Positions 1 to 8,019 of a DNA stretch of 64,000 bases are shown here, one piece after another. The stretch spans positions 1-64,000 of the forward strand of contig CAYJPN010000025.1 in the NCBI GenBank assembly GCA_964372115.1, written 5' to 3'. The notes under the pieces were generated by a model. It was not told where the DNA came from and made no database searches. It worked only from the letters and a program-made list of their open reading frames with translations. This stretch comes from CG2-30-36-16 sp964372115. Lineage in GTDB: Bacteria > Bacteroidota > Ignavibacteria > Ignavibacteriales > Ignavibacteriaceae. The translations under genes and the position numbers were made by a program. Within the stretch, counting starts at the first letter, position 1. Each line of letters opens with the position of its first letter.

Positions 1-296
1 TGAGTTGGCCCTTTGTCGTTGATTCTTAATTCTCTAATGACGGATTTGGGTTAATTTATTAAACTTTTGTTCCTCACAAATTTTCCCACACAAATTAATC
101 CCGCACTGCTGTTAGAACAATCATCCCAAATAAAGCACACTATGGTTATAGAAATTCAGAATGTTTTTCTGGCTGTGAGAACAAATCAATCAACTTAATA
201 TTAATCAAACATATTCTTAGTTGTTATAGGGAATTATTAAAATATTTTTTATTTTTGTCCCCTATTTTATTCACAAAATAATTGGGAGAAACACTC
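1..296. other. Intergenic left edge, no gene seen
   Basis: AT-rich sequence with no reading frame or structured element I can support. It presumably holds the promoter of the lipoprotein gene that follows. I found no convincing -33/-7 pair in it. Confidence 0.4.
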
Positions 297-683
297 TTGA
301 AATACATTCTAGCCCTTACAATTTCATTATTTTTATTTGCCGGATGCGGATCGATCCAAAATTTAGTAGAAAATGGAATGGATGCAGCACAGAAATCAGC
401 AAAAAACTTTGTCGATAAAAAAACAGGTTCCGGTTCTTTTGACGATGCGCTTTCAATGAAAAATGATACCCAGAAAACCCAAAAACTTCTTCCGTTTTAT
501 CTTTCGGTAAATAAAATGTGTGATGAAAATAAAATTACACCTGTACAAAGAGAAGAAATGAAAACAACATTTGCCCAGCAATACGATAGTTTTGCCGCCG
601 GCACAATTGATGAAAAAACATACGACGCAAAGTGCGAAGAAATATTGAATAATTATCAGAATAAAGAAAACAGCACAAAATAA
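297..683 (+). CDS. Small lipoprotein of unknown function
   Basis: Encodes about 128 residues starting MKYILALTISLFLFAGC, a lipoprotein signal peptide whose lipobox (FAGC) puts the lipidated Cys near residue 17. The mature part is charged and probably helical (DDALSMKNDTQKTQKL and onward), with no domain I recognise. I chose the TTG at 297 rather than the in-frame TTG at 282: GGGAGAA at 284-290 is a well-placed ribosome binding site for 297, and the shorter product has a cleaner signal peptide. A 14-bp hairpin follows the stop, so the gene is probably monocistronic. It is likely anchored in the outer membrane or the periplasmic face of the inner membrane; its role is unknown. Confidence 0.7.
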   Translation: MKYILALTISLFLFAGCGSIQNLVENGMDAAQKSAKNFVDKKTGSGSFDDALSMKNDTQKTQKLLPFYLSVNKMCDENKITPVQREEMKTTFAQQYDSFAAGTIDEKTYDAKCEEILNNYQNKENSTK

Positions 684-693
684 GCTCGGTATA

Positions 694-735
694 GTCTCTG
701 TAAGATTTATTTGTAATCTTACAGAGACAAATTTT
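694..735 (+). terminator. Perfect 14-bp hairpin after the lipoprotein gene
   Basis: GTCTCTGTAAGATT (694-707) pairs perfectly with 715-728 across a 7-base loop. The following run is AAATTTT, a weak U-tract. It starts 11 bases after the stop codon, so a Rho-independent terminator is the simplest reading. Confidence 0.6.
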
Positions 736-842
736 AACGTTACTGTAATACCACCCCATAAAAACCAGCCCCAAATCATCATTATTCGTTCAAAAACGCG
801 AAAATAATTAAGTAGCTAATGGTTGGTCGGTGTGGAGTATCT

Positions 843-872
843 TTTGTTTATGCGGTGGAATTATTATATTTG
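843..872 (+). promoter_or_regulatory. Bacteroidota-type housekeeping promoter
   Basis: TTTG at 843-846, an 18-base spacer and TATATTTG at 865-872 match the Bacteroidota sigma consensus (TTTG, about 19, TAnnTTTG). The predicted transcript would start near 879, about 24 bases before the ATG at 903, with GGAG at 890-893 as ribosome binding site. Confidence 0.6.
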
Positions 873-902
873 CGCACTAAAATTCATCTGGAGTAGTAAA
901 TT

Positions 903-1067
903 ATGGCTAAAACACAATCATTTGCCGATAAAAATAAAGGCAAGAAAAAAGAAGTTGGTGTAAACGTTAAAGTTATTAGAGCTATGAAATCAGAAAAAGG
1001 CACTATAAAATTCAACGAAAAATTTGTAAAGGTTGAAGACGTTAGCAAAGTTATTGATATAAAATAA
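903..1067 (+). CDS. Conserved-looking 54-residue basic protein
   Basis: ATG at 903 opens a 54-codon frame ending TAA at 1065-1067. The product starts MAKTQSFADKNKGKKKEVG, continues NVKVIRAMKSEKGTIKF and ends KFVKVEDVSKVIDIK. It is Lys-rich at the N-terminus and soluble, with no signal peptide. Complete expression signals frame it: promoter at 843-872, GGAG nine bases before the ATG, and a strong terminator at 1091-1116. It resembles short unnamed proteins I associate with Bacteroidota and Ignavibacteria genomes, but I cannot name the family. The opposite strand has a longer open frame here, which is a shadow. The function is unknown; nucleic-acid or ribosome association is a guess from charge only. 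Confidence 0.75.
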   Translation: MAKTQSFADKNKGKKKEVGVNVKVIRAMKSEKGTIKFNEKFVKVEDVSKVIDIK

Positions 1068-1090
1068 CTGCAAAACATAAGCAATTTAAG

Positions 1091-1116
1091 AAGCGGTAAT
1101 TTACCGCTTTTTTTTT
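1091..1116 (+). terminator. Rho-independent terminator of the 54-residue gene
   Basis: AAGCGGTAA (1091-1099) is the perfect complement of TTACCGCTT (1101-1109), followed by an uninterrupted T run to 1116. It starts 24 bases after the stop codon of the small gene. Confidence 0.85.
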
Positions 1117-1203
1117 ATCTCCTTAAAGAAACCATTGTGCAACTTTTTGCGCCTTTCTCCATATCTTTATTTTGTATATTTGAAAAAAAATATTTAAAGT
1201 AAG

Positions 1204-1932
1204 ATGAATCCTGATATCCCGGTTTTTTACTCTATTGTATTAATTCTACTTGTGTTTATTATCCTCATTTTTATCGTTCAGGGAATAAATTACGGCTTAT
1301 CTCGGATCGGGTTGCCGGAGGGGAAAAGACGAAAAACAGCGACTCTTGCTTCACTTGCCATTTTTACCTGGCTTATACTCAGCGAAACACTTGCATTTTC
1401 AGGATATTTTAAAGATTACGATTCCAAACCTCCGCATGTAGTAATGTTATATTTGCTGCCGATAATATTTATTATCTATCTGCTTCAAAACAAAAAATTT
1501 GAAATCCTGCTCATGGAAATACCCCCATCGTGGCTTATAAATGCGCAGTCGGTACGGGTAGTTATTGAACTTCTCTTTTGGGGTTTGTTTATTAACAATG
1601 TCATCTCTAAACGAATGACTTTTTTAGGTTCCAACTATGATATCCTGATAGGTTTACTTGCCCCGTTTATTTCATATTATTGTTTTCAAAGAAAATTTAC
1701 AAAATATTACGCAGTAATTTTTAATGTGCTCGGATTATTATTTCATCTAACCATAGTTACTGTAGCTTTTTACTCAATGCCCGGTAGTGCAAGGTTATTT
1801 TATCCGGGCCCTGCAAACACACTTTTCGGTTTTTTCCCATTCGTATGGCTTCCCGCATTTATAACTCCTTTTATAATTGCGATGCATTTGTTCTCATTAA
1901 AACAACTATTAAAAGCAAAAATGATAATTTAA
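1204..1932 (+). CDS. Integral membrane protein of unknown function
   Basis: A 242-residue protein with six or seven hydrophobic segments. The first is near residues 8-30 (SIVLILLVFIILIFIVQG); others lie around 48-65, 78-95, 115-135, 140-160, 170-190 and 205-230. No conserved motif or known family is recognised. The stop codon abuts the ATG of the next gene (TAA at 1930-1932, ATG at 1933), so the two are translationally coupled. The TATATTTG at 1175-1182 could be a -7 element, but the nearest TTTG lies 25 bases upstream, so I do not call a promoter. Confidence 0.6.
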   Translation: MNPDIPVFYSIVLILLVFIILIFIVQGINYGLSRIGLPEGKRRKTATLASLAIFTWLILSETLAFSGYFKDYDSKPPHVVMLYLLPIIFIIYLLQNKKFEILLMEIPPSWLINAQSVRVVIELLFWGLFINNVISKRMTFLGSNYDILIGLLAPFISYYCFQRKFTKYYAVIFNVLGLLFHLTIVTVAFYSMPGSARLFYPGPANTLFGFFPFVWLPAFITPFIIAMHLFSLKQLLKAKMII

Positions 1933-2298
1933 ATGTTAAAAGTATTTTTATTTATTCTTGTTTTTACTTTTACATCATTTCCTCAAATAGAAAATGAATA
2001 TCTTCCCTTGATCAGCCAACAGACAGATTTTATAAGAGACCGTGTATTAATTTATCAGGGAGGCGCTCACAGAATGGATTGGACGCAAGAAGAATTTATT
2101 CCTTATACTGTTGCTTATGATTCGTTGAGCATTTCGGGGAACTGGCTGTTCAATGGATTTTTATTTATCGAATTTAAAGATGGGCGAGGGGATGAATATG
2201 CACACAGTTACGGAAACAAACCTGCGCGTAAGGAAGACTGGCTTTGGTTGCTTGAACGAAATTTTGGACATATTTTAGTTAATAAAAACAGTCGATAA
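1933..2298 (+). CDS. Exported protein of unknown function
   Basis: A 121-residue product with a signal peptide (MLKVFLFILVFTFTSFPQ, likely cut after residue 18). The mature part of about 100 residues has several aromatic positions (HRMDWTQEEF, NWLFNGFLFIEFKDG, WLWLLERNFGH), suggesting a small beta-rich domain. It directly follows the membrane protein gene with no gap, so the two probably share an mRNA. It converges on the barrel gene that ends 14 bases away. I do not recognise a family. Confidence 0.6.
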   Translation: MLKVFLFILVFTFTSFPQIENEYLPLISQQTDFIRDRVLIYQGGAHRMDWTQEEFIPYTVAYDSLSISGNWLFNGFLFIEFKDGRGDEYAHSYGNKPARKEDWLWLLERNFGHILVNKNSR

Positions 2299-2311
2299 AA
2301 ATAAAGTCAGC

Positions 2312-3847
2312 TTAAAACCTCGTAATCATTTTTAATTCAACACCGGAAAATTCAGGTTCGTAACGGCATACGCCGCCGATACAGATATTGCCCGCCTGTC
2401 TTGTTCCGAATAATATACTAAAGTCGGTATGTGACCAGAACTTATAACCGATTTGTAAAAAGCTCCATCCTTTTCGCACAATATTGCCCGGCTGCGGTTC
2501 TTTTGTTTGAAGTTCACCAACAAAAGAGACGCTAAAATTAGGGGAGCGAAGATATTCAACCGTAACAACATCGTCATAATATTTTTCTGTTGTTGTTCTG
2601 TTTGTAACCTGCTGGTGTTCAAAGATAACACGGAGAGTATTTATTCCGCCGAAATAAAATTTATTTTCAAGCACCGGGGTAATGCTTTTTGTGTTTGCAT
2701 CGAGTTCTTCATAATAAGCAAAACCGGCTATTGTTGTAAGTTTATTACTCCATTCATGCTGAGCCTGGGTATAAACTTCCTGTAGCTGGGTTCTAACCGG
2801 TGTGTTTATACCAAGTGAACGCTGGTATAATGAAGATGAGGGCAAAGATTTTGTCAACCCGTAATTTGCGGTTAAATATGTTTCATCGCTTAAACCATAA
2901 CTTAACTCAACCTGAAAACCCTGTTCGTTGTTTACGTTTAATGGCGAGGGATGACGATTAAGAAGTACATACGCATATTCTTTTCTAACTGCCGGGGGCG
3001 TGTTATAAAAAACGGTTCCATCTTCAGTTGCAAAACTAAAGTTATCATAATATTTGTACTCGGCTGTTCCGGCAAGGCTGCCGAAATAAAAATTTACGCT
3101 TCCGTAAAAAGCCTTGCCGACAAATTTTTCTTCATTATTAAAAACTTTCTCTTTTATATCGTTATTTAAACGAACACCGTACTCACCGTAAAAATCAAAA
3201 TTCTCAAAAACAGGTTGAACACGAATGGACGCAAGGCTATTTCGCGAAGCATTTTCTTCATCGGAAAGGTTTGACGCAAAAGAGCTGCCGAGCCGAAGGT
3301 TATTGAAAAGACGGTAATCGATATCGACAGCGTGGAGGATATCATTTCTTTCCGCACGAGAGCCCTCCGCCATACCGGATAAAGCAGTTAAAGTTAAACC
3401 TTTATACCTGCCAATAAATTTTACACCGAGCAAGTTATTGTCAATACGTATCGACCTGTCTTCGTAACTTTTTAAAACCAATCCGCGGCCGAAGAGGGCG
3501 TAATAATTTCCGACTGTTATTTCACCACCGGTTTCAACATCTCCAAACTCGGCTTTTAGATATTTAAAATCTATTCCCGAAAATTTTTCTTTCCCCCGGC
3601 TTATTGACGGGTCGGGATCGTTTGGTTGAAAAATATCAAAACGAATGCCCGCGCTGAAGATTCCCTTTCGGTAATCGGCATTTAACCAGTTTTCAAAAAT
3701 TTCTCTTTTTAAATTTACATCGTAGGAGTACTCAAGTTGATTCGATAATCCGAGTCCATCTGGCATTAGCAAATCAAACTCTGATTGTGAATACAGCGGC
3801 ATTGACGCTGCAGTTATTATTAAAAGTATGTAAAAGAATTTCTGCAT
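2312..3847 (-). CDS. Outer-membrane beta-barrel protein, DUF6029-like
   Basis: A 511-residue protein with a signal peptide (cut near SMPLYSQ, residue 21), alternating amphipathic beta strands throughout and a terminal aromatic residue (MITRF), all typical of an outer-membrane barrel. The segment GEITVGNYYALFGRGLVLKS followed by YEDRSIRIDNNLLG matches my memory of the Bacteroidota DUF6029 family. It is the last gene of a minus-strand group with a TlpA thioredoxin and two Omp28-like CxxC proteins, so it may be the outer-membrane partner of a redox or surface-assembly system. The family has no established biochemical role that I know of. Confidence 0.7.
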   Translation of the reverse strand: MQKFFYILLIITAASMPLYSQSEFDLLMPDGLGLSNQLEYSYDVNLKREIFENWLNADYRKGIFSAGIRFDIFQPNDPDPSISRGKEKFSGIDFKYLKAEFGDVETGGEITVGNYYALFGRGLVLKSYEDRSIRIDNNLLGVKFIGRYKGLTLTALSGMAEGSRAERNDILHAVDIDYRLFNNLRLGSSFASNLSDEENASRNSLASIRVQPVFENFDFYGEYGVRLNNDIKEKVFNNEEKFVGKAFYGSVNFYFGSLAGTAEYKYYDNFSFATEDGTVFYNTPPAVRKEYAYVLLNRHPSPLNVNNEQGFQVELSYGLSDETYLTANYGLTKSLPSSSLYQRSLGINTPVRTQLQEVYTQAQHEWSNKLTTIAGFAYYEELDANTKSITPVLENKFYFGGINTLRVIFEHQQVTNRTTTEKYYDDVVTVEYLRSPNFSVSFVGELQTKEPQPGNIVRKGWSFLQIGYKFWSHTDFSILFGTRQAGNICIGGVCRYEPEFSGVELKMITRF

Positions 3848-3901
3848 TTTTTCACCGGGTTATTTTAGTAGTAATATTTTTAAATATATTTATCACTAAG
3901 A

Positions 3902-4408
3902 TTATTTTAATAGCTGATCTAATTTTTCCCTAACTTTTAATTCATCACCGTTCATAAAACCGGTATGCGCGTATACTATCTTCCCTTCTTTATTGATAAT
4001 TACAGAAAAGGGGACGGAAGTAGCATAATATTTACGAGCGACTTCATTATTGGAATCAAGTAGAACTATAAACGAGTTGTAACCTTTTGATTTTATATAC
4101 GGCTTTACTTTTGCAACGCTCTTTTCGTTATCGGTGGAAATTGCTATTATCTTAACACCCATATCTTTGTAATCGTTTAATACCTTTTTGTACTCAGCCA
4201 TTTCTTCGGCACACGGTTTACACCAAGTTGCCCAGAAACTCAAAATAACCGGAGCTTTGCCGGTTAAGCTGTTTAACGAAACTAATTTTCCGTTTATATC
4301 TTCAAGTTTAAAATCAGGAGCGCTTTTACCAGTTAATCCTTCAATATCTTGAGCATTAATAAAACTTAAAGCGGTGAAAATAAAAAGTATTGAAAGAATA
4401 TTTTTCAT
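3902..4408 (-). CDS. TlpA-family thiol-disulfide oxidoreductase, exported
   Basis: A 168-residue protein with a signal peptide (through INAQ, residue 19) and a thioredoxin/AhpC-TSA fold. SFWATWCKPC (active-site CxxC near residues 62-65) is the canonical TlpA active site, and SVPFSVIINKEGKIVY contains the cis-Pro loop. Members reduce or shuffle disulfides outside the cytoplasm, for example during cytochrome c maturation or on specific client proteins. It lies 17 bases downstream of the PEGA/CxxC lipoprotein gene and upstream of the barrel gene, in the same orientation, so co-transcription is likely. Confidence 0.85.
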   Translation of the reverse strand: MKNILSILFIFTALSFINAQDIEGLTGKSAPDFKLEDINGKLVSLNSLTGKAPVILSFWATWCKPCAEEMAEYKKVLNDYKDMGVKIIAISTDNEKSVAKVKPYIKSKGYNSFIVLLDSNNEVARKYYATSVPFSVIINKEGKIVYAHTGFMNGDELKVREKLDQLLK

Positions 4409-4425
4409 CGGTTTTTCCTTTAATA

Positions 4426-5412
4426 TTAATTAATAGTTGATGCAGCCTGCAAAATTTCTTTTGTCTGCGTATTTTGTATAAAAGCCACAACATTTATTTG
4501 GGAACTCTGCCAGGAGGCGTTTATTGTTGTTTGAAAATTAAAATTATTAACTTTTGAAATATCCATTGTCAGTAAACTTGTTCCGGCATTATTCGGAAGC
4601 ATGCGTCGCATAACATTATAAAATTTCGTTTCCCCGTTTGATCCGGGTGGAGTCACAAAACTGATTTCAGATTCAATTATTACTACCTGAAGAAGAAGGA
4701 AATCGGTGCTAACAGAGGCATCTAATGGAGTAATCAAAACTTCAATATCCAGGTTTGAACCTGTAACTAATTTATTTACCTCCAAACCGAAAACCGGAGT
4801 TTGCAAAAGGCGTAAATCTATTTTCTGTTTAATCGAAACGGAGTCCGTTGCAGTTGTTTTTTCAATCCCATCAACAAATACTGATGGAGCGCTTAAAACT
4901 TTATAATAACTGATTCTTGAATCGGCATCCGTTTTGTTTGCAAGATAAAAAGGATCGTTAGGCGATGGGAAGTTCGTCGGAAATTTTACGACAACCAATT
5001 TTGCCTTTCCGTATGTTTGATGAATCAGTTTCTCAATAATTTTGTTTGATATTACACATGGGGCACAGCTTACGTTTGCAAAATCTTCTAATAAAATCAA
5101 CTTCGGGGCGGCAATCTGCTGCAATAAAAGATTTACCGAATTTACAGTATCCTTCTTTACCATTACGTTAAAGGTTTGTACAGCGTAATCGGCTTTTTCA
5201 AGTTTTATTACATGAGATCCCACCCGGGCAGTAAGCGTATCGGGTGTAAATTTACCGGTAAAGATATTATCCAAAATTATTTTTGCACTGTCAACATTAG
5301 ATGACACATAAATTTTTCCATATTCAATTACTTCTTCGTAAAGAACAGGCGGGTTAGTTTTGCATCCGGTTATCAAAACCAACAAAAGGAAAAACAATGT
5401 TATTTTTTTCAT
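4426..5412 (-). CDS. Lipoprotein with PEGA domain and Omp28-like CxxC domain
   Basis: About 328 residues from the ATG at 5412. A longer frame opens at 5451, but only the internal Met gives a lipoprotein signal: MKKITLFFLLLVLITGC, lipobox ITGC, Cys near residue 17. A PEGA-like domain (GKIYVSSNVDSAKIILDN and GSHVIKLEKADYAVQ) spans about residues 35-100. It is followed by an Omp28-like thioredoxin-related domain with ILLEDFANVSCAPC (CxxC) and SAPSVFVDG, a probable cis-Pro loop. The gene starts 29 bases after the type IX cargo gene upstream and is followed by TlpA. PEGA domains usually bind cell-surface partners; pairing one with a CxxC domain suggests a surface redox lipoprotein. The pathway is inference. 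Confidence 0.7.
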   Translation of the reverse strand: MKKITLFFLLLVLITGCKTNPPVLYEEVIEYGKIYVSSNVDSAKIILDNIFTGKFTPDTLTARVGSHVIKLEKADYAVQTFNVMVKKDTVNSVNLLLQQIAAPKLILLEDFANVSCAPCVISNKIIEKLIHQTYGKAKLVVVKFPTNFPSPNDPFYLANKTDADSRISYYKVLSAPSVFVDGIEKTTATDSVSIKQKIDLRLLQTPVFGLEVNKLVTGSNLDIEVLITPLDASVSTDFLLLQVVIIESEISFVTPPGSNGETKFYNVMRRMLPNNAGTSLLTMDISKVNNFNFQTTINASWQSSQINVVAFIQNTQTKEILQAASTIN

Positions 5413-5441
5413 AATTGTTATATCATAATTGTTTAGAAAAT

Positions 5442-6794
5442 TTATTTGCAATAACTCATCCTTTTGTTAAAAGTGAAATCGCCAACCTTTAGTCGATAAA
5501 TATAAACTCCGGAAGAAAAACCATCAGCATTAAAAATTACCTCATATTCACCGGGGATTTTTTCTTCATTAACAAGTGTCGCAATTTCGTTACCGAGAAC
5601 ATCATAGATTTTTAATAAAATGTTTTGTACAGACGCACCGCCGTGCGTCTCTCCGGAAGGAATTGAATATCTAATTTTTGTTATTGGATTAAAAGGATTA
5701 GGATAATTTTGTGACAAAGAAATATTATCGGGTAAACCATACAACACATTTATAACTTTGCTGAATTGATACTTTCCGTTAAAATCAATTTGTTTTAATC
5801 GGTAGCGATAATTTGTTTTTCTGTCACTTAATATTTTATCGGTGTACGAGTAGTCCTTTTTATTGGTTGATGACCCGGCGCCCTTTACAAATCCACATTT
5901 TTCAAATTGAAAACCATCAGCGGACTTTTCGATCTCAAAACCGTTATTATTTAATTCGGTTGCGGTTGTCCAATTTAAAACAATATTATTGTTATTTATA
6001 TTGGCAGTAAAAGTTGTTAACTCAACCGGCACAATGGTTCCAATTAACGGATATTCTTCAGCTTGTGCAATTTGGCTTGAAGATAGAGTTGCATTTTCTT
6101 TGTAGACAAAAACAACGATACGACTTGAGCCGGCTTCAAAATCATTGGCAATTGTAAAAGCAAATTGTTTTGCCATTGTTTCACCCTGGTTTACGGGTGC
6201 ATTAAAAAGTGTATCGCCCAAAGCTCCGTTTAGCATTGACCTGACCACATTATTATGAATAAAACTTAAGCCTCCGGTACAAGTGTTGTTCCCGGTCTGG
6301 TTTGCTCGCAAACCATCTTCTACTAAAACAACATTTATAAAATGTTTTTCTATTAAGTTTTGTAGCGCGGTTATATACACGGTTAAATTTAATTGGCGGG
6401 TATTAATATCAAATGTTTTGATGATGTTTATATCTACCGTGGCGGGAATATTTTGTCTTGCCTGTATTGTTTCTATCCAGCCATCGCTTGAAATCGGCGT
6501 TGAGGTTCGGTCAATAATGCCGGAAGGGTACGAAAAAAAATTAAGCAGACCGCTAATTTCATTTCCCTGAAAATTTCTGAAAGGATCGCTTCCGTCTGAC
6601 GGTCCGTGATAACCGACAACGATTGTATTCGGCATTAACGGCAATATTGAATCGGCAATTAGCTGATGGCTGCACGCGCACCACCCACACCATGTACCGG
6701 TTGCATATTCTAATACGGGATTCCGCTGCACCTGAGCAAAAATGGATGAAATGGTAATAATAAAAACTAAACTGGCTGAACGTAATTTTAACAT
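5442..6794 (-). CDS. Secreted Omp28-like CxxC protein with type IX sorting domain
   Basis: About 450 residues from the ATG at 6794. The frame is open to 6890, but MLKLRSASLVFIITISSIFAQ is the signal peptide. The Omp28-like domain starts with VLEYATGTWCGWCACSH, a thioredoxin-type CxxC plus two further residues of redox interest (Cys and His). A fibronectin-like segment follows (VELTTFTANINNNNIVLNW), then the C-terminal sorting domain NYPNPFNPITKIRYSIP, ending in GVYIYRLKVGDFTFNKRMSY. It is predicted to cross the outer membrane through the type IX secretion system and stay at the surface. It heads the minus-strand group PEGA/CxxC lipoprotein, TlpA, barrel. Confidence 0.75.
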   Translation of the reverse strand: MLKLRSASLVFIITISSIFAQVQRNPVLEYATGTWCGWCACSHQLIADSILPLMPNTIVVGYHGPSDGSDPFRNFQGNEISGLLNFFSYPSGIIDRTSTPISSDGWIETIQARQNIPATVDINIIKTFDINTRQLNLTVYITALQNLIEKHFINVVLVEDGLRANQTGNNTCTGGLSFIHNNVVRSMLNGALGDTLFNAPVNQGETMAKQFAFTIANDFEAGSSRIVVFVYKENATLSSSQIAQAEEYPLIGTIVPVELTTFTANINNNNIVLNWTTATELNNNGFEIEKSADGFQFEKCGFVKGAGSSTNKKDYSYTDKILSDRKTNYRYRLKQIDFNGKYQFSKVINVLYGLPDNISLSQNYPNPFNPITKIRYSIPSGETHGGASVQNILLKIYDVLGNEIATLVNEEKIPGEYEVIFNADGFSSGVYIYRLKVGDFTFNKRMSYCK

Positions 6795-6974
6795 TTGTAT
6801 TTTCGATTGTACAGATGAGTAAGTTATTAAAAAATATTTTTTAATTGCAGGACTGGCGATGTTAATAAATCCTATTGACAGTTGCTGCAAAATTAATTAA
6901 TGACGGCAACAATTCAAATTTTAAATTTGTGCCAATTAAAAATAGGTTGGAATTGTCAAGGAATAATAATGAAT

Positions 6975-7874
6975 TTATAACAATTTTATAAACAGTATGT
7001 ATAACACAAAAATTATGATAAATGCGGCTAAAATAATACCGACCGTGGCTTTAATTGAAATTCTTATTGCTTCAGCAGGCTCATAGATAGGTATAACTTC
7101 TTCGTTCGCTTCCTGTTCCTTTTCTTCAATTTCATCATTATCAAATTTTAGCTCGAATCCGGCAGGTGTTTGCGGCGGAGTGATAATGGGCGCGAGTTTT
7201 TTACCGTCGGAATAGTTTATTTCTTCTTTTAAACTTCCGTCCTCATTGTAACGAAGAGTTAAACCATCTTTTAAACCATTAGAGTAATTTATCTCTTCCT
7301 TTACCTGACCCGATTTAAAAAATATTTTTGTTAAACCATCCTCTTTTCCCCCGGCGTAATTTTTTTCGGCAAGCACTTCACCTGTTTCGTAATAAAATTT
7401 TGATGTTCCATGTGTTTGACCCAATTTATAGTTCCATTCACCTTTTAACGCCCCGCTTTTATAAAAAGTGGTTGTCACTCCATCTTTTTTTCCATCCATA
7501 ATTGACTCATTAACTTTTACTCCGCCGCTGTGGAAAAAAGCCCTTGCAAAACCGTTTACTATACCTTCCTTATAATTTATTTCAGCCTTAAGTTCGCCAT
7601 CTTCGTAAAAATATTTGGTTAAACCGTTTTGCTGATTGTTCTGAAATTCAATTTCTGCTTTAACATATTTATTGCTGTAGTATAAATAAGCAGTGCCTTC
7701 TTTTTTCCCATGTTCAAAAGGAATTGATTCGATGACAAATCCGTTATGATCAAAAATTTTTGAATCACCCTGGATCAATCCGTCTATATATGTTCTTTCG
7801 CTTCTAATTTTTCCATCGGCATAATACGTCTTAAAAACGCCGTTTTTTTTACCGTCCTTTATTTCATAACTCAT
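6975..7874 (-). CDS. MORN-repeat protein with C-terminal membrane anchor
   Basis: A 299-residue protein made of about nine tandem repeats of roughly 23 residues with the pattern G-x-x-x-G-x-x-x-x-Y/F-x-x-x-G-x-x-x-x-E-x-x-Y (for example NGVFKTYYADGKIRSERTY). This is the bacterial MORN_2 pattern. The repeats fill residues 1-225. An acidic linker (DNDEIEEKEQEANEEV) follows, then one membrane segment near residues 275-297 (IILAAFIIIFVLYILFI). There is no signal peptide, so the repeats probably lie in the cytoplasm and the protein is tail-anchored. Related proteins are sometimes annotated as YwqK-type antitoxins; nothing toxin-like is next to this gene, so I do not support that role. Confidence 0.75.
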   Translation of the reverse strand: MSYEIKDGKKNGVFKTYYADGKIRSERTYIDGLIQGDSKIFDHNGFVIESIPFEHGKKEGTAYLYYSNKYVKAEIEFQNNQQNGLTKYFYEDGELKAEINYKEGIVNGFARAFFHSGGVKVNESIMDGKKDGVTTTFYKSGALKGEWNYKLGQTHGTSKFYYETGEVLAEKNYAGGKEDGLTKIFFKSGQVKEEINYSNGLKDGLTLRYNEDGSLKEEINYSDGKKLAPIITPPQTPAGFELKFDNDEIEEKEQEANEEVIPIYEPAEAIRISIKATVGIILAAFIIIFVLYILFIKLL

Positions 7875-8019
7875 AACAACGCTGCCTAAATGTTTTATCT
7901 CAATTTCAGGAAAAAATAATATATATGTTTTTCTCTATTTATCATCGAAAAAAATTTGCGATAATAAACTCAGAAACACAACATTTAAAATAAAGCCCGT
8001 TATAGGCAATGAGGATAGA

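Noticed and set aside
453..782. Open frames on the minus strand across the lipoprotein gene
   Set aside because: No ribosome binding site, odd composition, and they cross the terminator hairpin of the plus-strand gene.
884..1084. Open frame on the minus strand, 66 codons
   Set aside because: It is the shadow of the plus-strand 54-residue gene, which has a promoter, ribosome binding site and terminator.
1175..1182. TATATTTG before the membrane protein gene at 1204
   Set aside because: Same problem: a 25-base spacer to TTTG, and it lies close to the start codon.
6975..7874. Toxin-antitoxin reading of the MORN (YwqK-like) gene
   Set aside because: No toxin gene is adjacent and the divergent neighbour is an HDOD protein.
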